From assembly GCA_946407735.1 (NCBI GenBank), contig CAMJPL010000007.1, forward strand, positions 1 through 64,000: a stretch of 64,000 nt of DNA, in the 5' to 3' direction. A program made the translations under genes and the position numbers. The stretch is from an uncultured Clostridia bacterium. GTDB lineage: Bacteria > Bacillota > Clostridia > Oscillospirales > CAG-272. The stretch's first letter is position 1; each line of letters opens with the position of its first letter. The notes under the pieces were generated by a model. That model ran no database searches. It was not told where the DNA came from and saw only the letters and a program-made list of their open reading frames with translations. Below are positions 58,427-64,000 of this stretch, piece after piece.

Positions 58427-59326
58427 TTATGATGGATCAAATTGAACTACTATTGAAAAAACACCGTCAGTATAGTTTGCACGTATTATCCCGCCCATTT
58501 TTTCGGTCAGAAGTTTTGCGATGGAGAGGCCAAGACCAGTCGATTCCTTGGCGTTGTCAACTGTATAAAAACGGTCGAACAGTTTTCCAACTTCAATTTC
58601 TGACAAAGAGGGAGCAGGATTGGAAAATAGAATCAACCCATTAGGAGTTAACGTCACCAACAGGCTTCCGGATGAATACTTTGCCGCATTGCTCAGGATA
58701 TTTCCCAAAACACGCTGTAGTGCTTTTTGATCCAGCACTCGAACAACTGCCTCTTCTGGCATTTGAATTTCTGGCGTAATCCCTGCTTCAGATAGCATCT
58801 GATAGGATGCTGCCAACGCTTTCTCCAGTTCCTTATTCAGAATGACTTTTTCCTTCTTTAGCTCTTCGGAGGTGTTCTCCATTACGGAGTATTGGAATAA
58901 TTCCTCCGTCAGCGCTTTCAATGTTTCCGTTCTCTCTCGAATCACCTGACAATATCTCAAGGCACTGTCTTCTAAGGGCTCTTCTTCCAGAAGTTCCAAG
59001 TATCCACTTATAGCAGTCAAAGGAGTTCGCAGATCGTGTGCCACGTTAGTTACAGCATTTTGCAGCTCTGTATTCTGATTATCAAGTCGTAGTTTCTGCG
59101 TGCGTATAGCAGAGAGCTCAATATTTAATTCAGATGCCAAACTGCGTACACTTTGATCAGATGATGACGTCGTGATTGGAGTGTTTGTATCGGAGCCGAG
59201 TTTATCTTGCAAATCTTTGACTATCGCATTCAAATCCCTACGGACAAGGATCTGTTTTGCCAGCAGATAGAATACCGCTGTCAGCAAAACTATAATGATA
59301 ATTGCAGGCAGGTATTCCATCTGCAT
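58427..59326 (-). CDS. Sensor histidine kinase
   Basis: 299 aa. One membrane segment (YLPAIIIIVLLTAVFYLLAK) with almost no external domain, then a coiled dimerisation region with VAHDLRTPLTAISGYLELL (phospho-acceptor His) and the ATPase domain (N box NAAKYSSG, GLGLSIAKLL). This short-sensor layout is typical of intramembrane-sensing kinases that watch an ABC transporter, as in peptide-antibiotic resistance systems. Last gene of a minus-strand operon, 10 bp after the permease. Confidence 0.92.
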   Translation of the reverse strand: MQMEYLPAIIIIVLLTAVFYLLAKQILVRRDLNAIVKDLQDKLGSDTNTPITTSSSDQSVRSLASELNIELSAIRTQKLRLDNQNTELQNAVTNVAHDLRTPLTAISGYLELLEEEPLEDSALRYCQVIRERTETLKALTEELFQYSVMENTSEELKKEKVILNKELEKALAASYQMLSEAGITPEIQMPEEAVVRVLDQKALQRVLGNILSNAAKYSSGSLLVTLTPNGLILFSNPAPSLSEIEVGKLFDRFYTVDNAKESTGLGLSIAKLLTEKMGGIIRANYTDGVFSIVVQFDPS

Positions 59327-59336
59327 CTACTCCTTA

Positions 59337-60167
59337 CTATTTCAAATCCTTACGTCGGAATATCAGTACACCGACGGTTGAGAGCACAAGCAGCCATGCG
59401 AGATCATAAACACAAAATCTGGCCATTTCGTCCAAGCTGCCCATGATCTGAATGGATTGACCGCCGGGCATGAAGTCGTTGAGGAACTCACAGACCTTCC
59501 GTTCCGGACTTCCTTCCGGCATATAGTTTGGATTTGGCTTTGGCTCTCCTATTTGCATGGTTCCGCTGTCATCCATATACATACCAGTATAAGACTCAGG
59601 TTCGTCTAGCCAGCTGCTGACCATTACTCCCTGAAGCATCAACGCCATAGCCAAAAGAAGGCAAACCACAGCCGCAACCGCTTTGTTTCCAATCAGAATG
59701 GATACACAGGTAAGAATTGCGGAAACGGCCGCCAACAGCAAAAACAAGGTCAGATAAAACATCCCATACATGATGAGCGAATTCTCGCTCTCCATCAGAA
59801 TGACCGACGGCACTAGGTAGACCACAGACCATACCGCGGCCAGAATCCATCCGCCCACAACAGACGTAAGCATCAGGGACAGATATACAGAAACACGGCT
59901 GTGTCCAACGATGATTTTGTTCCGCATGGTGCCGTCGCTAAATTCGCTTCCCACAAACAGCGACACGAACACCGCGATGGCGAAAAACACGATAGGAGCG
60001 ATGATGGTCAAAAGACTATCAAAATACGGCGAACCGTCAGCCAGCTTGTAATCTCTGTAATGCATAACAAATGCAAAGAGAGCCGTTACGACCATAAAAA
60101 CGGCGGCTATCCAGTAGTAATTTGTTTTCAGCAGTCTCCGAATGTTGGACGAGGTGAGGTTACGCAT
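59337..60167 (-). CDS. ABC transporter permease
   Basis: 276 aa from the ATG at 60167 (MRNLTSSNIRRLLKTNYYW), which overlaps the ATPase end by 8 bp. Six membrane segments and one large outside loop of about 65 residues between the last two (EPESYTGMYMDDSGTMQIGE ... FMPGGQSIQIM). The ABC-2 type fold is as in lantibiotic-immunity and bacitracin-type exporters. Base composition is more AT-rich than the flanks. Confidence 0.88.
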   Translation of the reverse strand: MRNLTSSNIRRLLKTNYYWIAAVFMVVTALFAFVMHYRDYKLADGSPYFDSLLTIIAPIVFFAIAVFVSLFVGSEFSDGTMRNKIIVGHSRVSVYLSLMLTSVVGGWILAAVWSVVYLVPSVILMESENSLIMYGMFYLTLFLLLAAVSAILTCVSILIGNKAVAAVVCLLLAMALMLQGVMVSSWLDEPESYTGMYMDDSGTMQIGEPKPNPNYMPEGSPERKVCEFLNDFMPGGQSIQIMGSLDEMARFCVYDLAWLLVLSTVGVLIFRRKDLK

Positions 60168-61074
60168 GGCGTTCACCTCCAATCAGATTGAGATAAAAGC
60201 TCTCCAGACTCTCCTCCTGTTCATGTAGGGAGAGGATGGCACAGCTTTCACTCTTGGCCGCTTCAGAAAGAGCGGAGACGCTGATACTATCGTAGATTTC
60301 AACAGTTTCATCGCCAGTAACACGGTAAGAAAGGCCCAGCCTATCCAAGGCTCGTACAAAAGCATGGATGTCTGTGACCGTAACCACTGTCTTTTTGGTA
60401 CATGAGCGTTCCAGCTCCTCCGCACTGATCTCCTTTATGATATGACCGCTGTCAATAAACCCATAATAGGTGGCAATACGGGAAAGCTCGTCAAGGATGT
60501 GGCTGGAAATGAGCACAGTAATACCCATTTCCCGGTTCAGCTTCAATATAAGCTCTCGGATCTCCACGATACCCTGAGGATCAAGACCATTCATCGGCTC
60601 ATCCAGCACCAAAAAATCCGGATTTCCTGCTAATGCAACAGCGATTCCCAGTCGCTGCTTCATCCCAAGAGAGAAGTTTTTCGCTTTCTTATTTCCGGTG
60701 TCGGAAAGACCAACCAGGGAGAGTAGTTTGTCGATCCCGTCAAAGGAAGGAATACCCATGATCCGGTATTGTGTTTTCATGTTATCGTTTGCTGTCATGT
60801 CCAGATAGACAGCTGGAGTCTCAACGACAGCGCCCATACGACACCTTGATTGCGCTATAGATTTGTCGGTGTTTCCGATTCCGTAAATTGCATATTCCCC
60901 TGACGTAGGATTCTGCAATCCCGTGATCACGCGAATCAGTGTTGTTTTGCCCGCACCGTTCTTACCAACAAAACCATATATGGCCCCTTTCGGTACGCGC
61001 ATATTCAGATTGTCAAGCGCTTTGAAATGCTTATATTGCTTGCAAAGCGCATTTGCTTCAAGCACATATTCCAT
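60160..61074 (-). CDS. ABC transporter ATP-binding protein
   Basis: 304 aa from MEYVLEANALCK at 61074, with AAGGAGG upstream. Walker A GKNGAGKTT, signature SLGMKQRLGIA, Walker B FLVLDEPMNGLDP and the switch His in LISSH. It has the extra C-terminal region (about 220-304) typical of export-type ATPases such as BcrA. Works with the next gene as a two-part ABC-2 transporter, probably expelling a membrane-active compound. Possible promoter and regulator sites are just upstream (61104-61160). Confidence 0.95.
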   Translation of the reverse strand: MEYVLEANALCKQYKHFKALDNLNMRVPKGAIYGFVGKNGAGKTTLIRVITGLQNPTSGEYAIYGIGNTDKSIAQSRCRMGAVVETPAVYLDMTANDNMKTQYRIMGIPSFDGIDKLLSLVGLSDTGNKKAKNFSLGMKQRLGIAVALAGNPDFLVLDEPMNGLDPQGIVEIRELILKLNREMGITVLISSHILDELSRIATYYGFIDSGHIIKEISAEELERSCTKKTVVTVTDIHAFVRALDRLGLSYRVTGDETVEIYDSISVSALSEAAKSESCAILSLHEQEESLESFYLNLIGGERHA

Positions 61075-61103
61075 GTATAAACCTCCTTTTGCTTGATGAG
61101 GAA

Positions 61104-61160
61104 ATAATACAGGCAAAAGGATGAGAAATCGGTATACAAAATCGTTGAGAAATCGTTGAG
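61104..61160 (-). promoter_or_regulatory. Probable response-regulator site and promoter of the ABC genes
   Basis: On the minus strand CTCAACGATTT occurs twice in exact 11-bp tandem (61139-61160), and a partial third copy (CCGATTTCTCAT) lies 13 bp on. A TATTAT -10-like box at about 61104-61109 lacks a good -35, as expected of an activator-dependent promoter. OmpR-type regulators bind such direct repeats. It begins just after the regulator gene stop. Confidence 0.65.
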
Positions 61161-61161
61161 A

Positions 61162-61827
61162 TTATTCTCCTGAAAGTTTATAACCAATTCCCCAGATCGA
61201 TTCTATGTACTCTTTTCCTTCAATCTCACGCAGCTTTGTGCGAATATGACTGATATGGGTTTTCAGAGAGCTCTCTGTGCAATCGAGGGTGTCCTCTGCG
61301 ATATTATCGAGTATCACGGACTTGGCAATAACCTGATCAGGGTTCTGCATCAGCAGTTTCATGATTGCATATTCCGTTTTCGTCAGCTTGATCTCATTTC
61401 CATTGATTGAAACAGAATGAGAAGACGTATCGAGAGAAATATCACCACAGCGATAGACCTCTGACTTAATCATGGGAGCTTTTCGCAGAGCAACAGCGAC
61501 TCTTGCAGAAAGCTCCCGTGTATTAAATGGTTTTGTGATATAATCGACAGCTCCGCCTGTCAGCATAGATACCTTATCGTCGATGCCAACCTTGGCGCTC
61601 ACGACAATTATGGGAATACCGTTGATTCTCCGTAAAACGTCCTCGCCAGAGATGCCGGGCAGCATCAGGTCAAGCAGTATAAGATCCGGCTGCTGCTTTT
61701 CAAGAAGGAGAATTGCCTCTGTTCCCGAATATGCCCGGTAGCATATGTAACCCTCGCGTTCAAGAACTTCCTGTTCGAGGTTCCCGATTTGTATGTCGTC
61801 GTCGATTATCAGAATTCTATTTTTCAT
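61162..61827 (-). CDS. OmpR-family response regulator
   Basis: 221 aa. Receiver domain with acidic pair DDD (9-11), phospho-acceptor Asp53 (LILLDLMLPG) and VSAK; winged-helix domain with LTKTEYAIMKLLMQNPDQVIAK and a final ESIWGIGYKL. First gene of the operon. Its likely targets are the direct repeats directly downstream of its stop. Codon usage is AT-richer than that of the neighbouring radical SAM and SBP genes. Confidence 0.95.
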   Translation of the reverse strand: MKNRILIIDDDIQIGNLEQEVLEREGYICYRAYSGTEAILLLEKQQPDLILLDLMLPGISGEDVLRRINGIPIIVVSAKVGIDDKVSMLTGGAVDYITKPFNTRELSARVAVALRKAPMIKSEVYRCGDISLDTSSHSVSINGNEIKLTKTEYAIMKLLMQNPDQVIAKSVILDNIAEDTLDCTESSLKTHISHIRTKLREIEGKEYIESIWGIGYKLSGE

Positions 61828-61937
61828 TTCTTTCTTTCAAAAAATCTCATGTTCTTTTTTTTTATGTAAGTTTTGGAATGCTTGCATAAGCCAATGCCCT
61901 TTCGGCACCTACAGCGATGTTCATATTGCAGTCTCCG

Positions 61938-63035
61938 TTATCTGCCTTCTGCGGCGAGTATGCGCTCGACCTCGGCCCGGCGCTCGTACAGCGCGCAGCC
62001 GCCGACGTGCTCGCCCGACAGCAGCCCCTCGCCGCGTATAGCGGTGAACAGCGGCGATCTCAGCGCCTCTCTCAGCGGCAGATCCCTTACGCTTATGTCG
62101 GAATACGGCGAGAACGGGCAGGGCTCGGCTCCGCCGTGGGAGTTGATGTGGAAGAAGCCGCGTCCGGCGGCGATGCAGCCCTCGGAATCCTTCTCGTCGC
62201 CGGGGAAGGTGATGAAAAGGGTGGTCGGGTATCTTTCGCGCAGCCGCGATACGGCCGCTTTTATCTTCTCGCGCTCGGCGTCGCCGGGAGCGAGATCTTC
62301 GTCCTCGCCGTCCATCGGGACGTACTCGACGAGGAAGACGACCCTGCAGCCGAGATCGGCGAGCGGTCCGATGAAGCCGTCCGACGTCACCTCGCCCAGG
62401 TTTTCCGTCGTCACCGTCACCGACGCGCCGAATATGATCGACTTCTCGTTCATCGCGCCGACTCCGGATATAAGCTTGTCGTAGACGCCGTCGCCCCGCC
62501 TTTTGTCGGTCGCCTCTTTGCCGCCCTCGACGCTTATGACGGGGAGCAGGTTGCGCCTGCGGTCGAAGATCGGGAGATACTGGCCGATATAGGTGCCGTT
62601 TGTGAATACCGGGAAGAGGATGTTCTGGCGCTCACCGGCCGCCTCGATGACGTCGCGGCGGAGAAGCGGCTCGCCTCCGGCGAGAAGGATAAAGCTGATC
62701 CCCAGCTCGTCGGCTTCGGAAAAGATCCGGCCCCATTCATCGCCCGTCAGCTGCTTTACCGGCGTCTCGTCGGCGGTCGCGCCGGTGCAGCGGGAATAGC
62801 ATCCGGCGCAGTGCAGGTTGCAGCTCGACGTGATGCTGGCGATGAGGAAGGGCGGGACGTGATCGCCGTTTTTCTCTGCCTTTTCCCGCCTTTTCGACGC
62901 GGCGGCGCTGGCGGCGGCGAAGCGGAGCATGAAGGCGGTCTCGCGCGGGTTTCCCGCCGAGGCGCGCAGAGCGTCCTTTACCGTCCGCTCGACGCCCTCG
63001 GTCAGGTATTTCTGAAGATCAAAGTAGTCCATCAT
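61938..63035 (-). CDS. Radical SAM protein with C-terminal SPASM-like cysteines
   Basis: 365 aa. The cluster motif is Cys72-NLH-Cys76-AG-Cys79 (CxxxCxxC), followed by AGGEPLLRRDV, SVEGGKEATDKRRG and VFLVEYVPM. Later cysteines (EGCIAAGRGFFHINSHGGAEPCPF ... VGGCALYE) look like a SPASM-type extra cluster region. An N-terminal extension of about 65 residues precedes the core. The start overlaps the Gpx stop as TGATG. The pairing with a peroxidase suggests a common stress theme, but the substrate is unknown. No precursor-peptide gene is visible beside it. Confidence 0.88.
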   Translation of the reverse strand: MMDYFDLQKYLTEGVERTVKDALRASAGNPRETAFMLRFAAASAAASKRREKAEKNGDHVPPFLIASITSSCNLHCAGCYSRCTGATADETPVKQLTGDEWGRIFSEADELGISFILLAGGEPLLRRDVIEAAGERQNILFPVFTNGTYIGQYLPIFDRRRNLLPVISVEGGKEATDKRRGDGVYDKLISGVGAMNEKSIIFGASVTVTTENLGEVTSDGFIGPLADLGCRVVFLVEYVPMDGEDEDLAPGDAEREKIKAAVSRLRERYPTTLFITFPGDEKDSEGCIAAGRGFFHINSHGGAEPCPFSPYSDISVRDLPLREALRSPLFTAIRGEGLLSGEHVGGCALYERRAEVERILAAEGR

Positions 63036-63580
63036 CAGAGAAGGGATTTGATGCAGGCCTCGACGTCAGCCATTTCGGCGGTCGGCTCGAAGCGGGCGAC
63101 TATGTTCCCCTCGCGGTCGATGACGAATTTGGTGAAATTCCAGCGGATATAAGCCTTGTCGCCGAAGGCCTTGTTGTTCATGTTCGAGAACTTCTCGAGC
63201 ATGGCGTTCTTCACGCCCTTGCCGAAGCCCTGGAAGGGCTTCTCGGCGGCGAGATAGACGAACAGCGGGTCGGCGGTCTCGCCGTTGACGTCGGTCTTCT
63301 TCATCTGCGGGAAGGTGGTGTTGTAGTGAAGGGTGCAGAACTCATGGATCTCCTCATCGGTGCCGGGAGCCTGATTGGCGAACTGGTTGCAGGGGATGTC
63401 AAGGATCTCGAGTCCCTTGTCGTGATAGTCCTTGTACAGCTGCTCGATGGGAGCGTACTGGGGCGTGAAGCCGCAGCCGGTGGCGGTGTTGACGACAAGG
63501 ATGACCTTGCCCTTGTACTCGGAAAGGGAAAGATCCTCGCCCGAAGCGGTCTTTACGGAGAAATCATAGATGGAAGCCAT
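63035..63580 (-). CDS. Glutathione peroxidase family protein
   Basis: 181 aa. TATGCGFTPQY contains the peroxidatic Cys36 in place of selenocysteine. Gln (CNQFANQAPG) and the Trp-Asn of IRWNFTKFVID complete the tetrad. In bacteria of this type it usually works with thioredoxin rather than glutathione. Probably defends against peroxides in an anaerobe. Followed by the radical SAM gene in coupled translation (TGATG). A TATAAT sequence lies upstream near 63634 but without a clear -35. Confidence 0.94.
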   Translation of the reverse strand: MASIYDFSVKTASGEDLSLSEYKGKVILVVNTATGCGFTPQYAPIEQLYKDYHDKGLEILDIPCNQFANQAPGTDEEIHEFCTLHYNTTFPQMKKTDVNGETADPLFVYLAAEKPFQGFGKGVKNAMLEKFSNMNNKAFGDKAYIRWNFTKFVIDREGNIVARFEPTAEMADVEACIKSLL

Positions 63581-63724
63581 GGCGGTTACCTCGTTTAAAG
63601 GATTGTATTTAATATTATTTTGCTTAATTTGATGATACTATTATATCATAATTAAGTGTATTTTTCTATGGTTAAATATGAATTTTTAGGGTTAGAGGGA
63701 TAGAATCGACAGACGGATGACCGG

Positions 63725-63751
63725 AAAAAAGCTCCCGGATTTTCCGGGAGC
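63725..63751 (-). terminator. Terminator of the partial gene at the right edge
   Basis: Stem GCTCCCGGA / TCCGGGAGC with a three-base loop, then a run of six Ts on the minus strand. Confidence 0.92.
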
Positions 63752-63771
63752 ATATGCGGGCGGCAAAGCGC

Positions 63772-64000
63772 TTATTTTTCTTCCTTTATCAGGGCCATGC
63801 GTCCGGGAGCGAGCCACAGGCCGCAGGTCTCGCCGGGCGTCGTCAGCTTCTCGCCGACAGGGTCGCCGTGAGTCGGCATCGGCTGCCAGTATCCGCCGAA
63901 CTGGGCCATCGAGAGCCTCACGTTCTTTTTGAACCTCATACCGACGTAGGTCGAGCGGAGAGGCGTGTTGTTGCAGACGGCGTAATAGCTGCCGCCATCC
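63772..64000 (-). CDS. 3' end of an unidentified gene
   Basis: 75 codons and a TAA stop at 63772-63774; the 5' part lies outside the window. The readable end is GGSYYAVCNNTPLRSTYVGM, then FKKNVRLSMAQFGGYWQPMP and GETCGLWLAPGRMALIKEEK. The composition is aromatic- and Gly-rich, like a beta domain. I do not recognise the family. The terminator directly after it supports a real gene. Confidence 0.7.
   Translation of the reverse strand, partial: DGGSYYAVCNNTPLRSTYVGMRFKKNVRLSMAQFGGYWQPMPTHGDPVGEKLTTPGETCGLWLAPGRMALIKEEK

Noticed and set aside
58132-58644. 170-residue plus-strand frame overlapping the SBP 6 promoter and the kinase end
   Set aside because: It runs across a terminator and antisense to two supported genes; no ribosome site or family similarity.
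58251-61937. Transposon or integrative element carrying the two-component/ABC operon
   Set aside because: No integrase, transposase, terminal inverted repeat or target duplication could be seen at either side; only composition suggests transfer.
63610-63670. PerR or Fur box upstream of the glutathione peroxidase
   Set aside because: ATTAT-GAT-ATAAT is present, but it does not match the TTATAATnATTATAA arrangement; AT-rich DNA gives such matches by chance.

Overview
The window reads as chromosomal DNA of a GC-rich, anaerobe-like monoderm of the Clostridia (Bacillota). Support for this: AAGGAG-type ribosome sites, sixteen promoters of the TTGACA / 17 nt / TATAAT type, RNase J, class II fructose-bisphosphate aldolase, many lipoproteins, one surface protein ending in a sortase-like PQTGD anchor, and genes best known from uncultured gut Clostridia (a DUF6062-like protein, tandem YgjV, permease-less solute-binding lipoproteins). 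The species cannot be named from sequence alone.

Layout. 1-9.4 kb: a remnant and an intact sugar-type solute-binding lipoprotein (SBP) with a beta-propeller glycosidase; a 63-bp tandem repeat and hairpin repeats; tRNA-Pro(CGG); a TIM-barrel glycosidase; an SBP plus amidohydrolase operon; a Cys-rich DUF6062-like protein. 9.4-17.6 kb: a URO-D-like protein, a GNAT/small-protein toxin-antitoxin-like pair, rarA, fba, then an origin-like locus (AT-rich stretch, five spaced palindromes, three DnaA-box-like sites, and a short RepA_N-domain gene), hemolysin III and an acyl-CoA ligase. 17.7-29.6 kb: a lipoprotein with nadE (glutaminase residues apparently lost), a beta-helix protein, a GH2 / SBP / beta-helix operon, REP-like repeats and a DUF2079 membrane protein. 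29.9-45 kb: rnj-MFS-DUF308, a secreted two-module protein, citrate synthase, rsuA-type synthase-tex-ygjV-ygjV-SBP, typA. 45-58.2 kb: a secreted protein with an abrupt internal change of base composition, a DUF4160 pair, an alpha-L-fucosidase divergent from an SBP, MBOAT plus lipoprotein, a DUF4838 protein, a CBM9-like anchored protein and a sixth SBP. 58.4-61.8 kb: a more AT-rich, probably acquired operon of response regulator, ABC ATPase, permease and histidine kinase. 61.9-64 kb: radical SAM protein, glutathione peroxidase and the 3' end of an unidentified gene.

How it works together. Much of the window is a glycan-use landscape: six intact SBPs, each beside one or two carbohydrate enzymes that lack signal peptides, and no sugar ABC permease or ATPase anywhere. 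The inferred scheme is capture outside by many binding proteins, import by shared permeases encoded elsewhere, and breakdown in the cytoplasm. The most unusual items are the origin-like RepA_N/palindrome locus at 14.17-14.90 kb, the NadE with an apparently dead glutaminase domain, the chimeric secreted protein at 45.2-46.9 kb, and the hairpin repeat family whose stems show a compensatory change.
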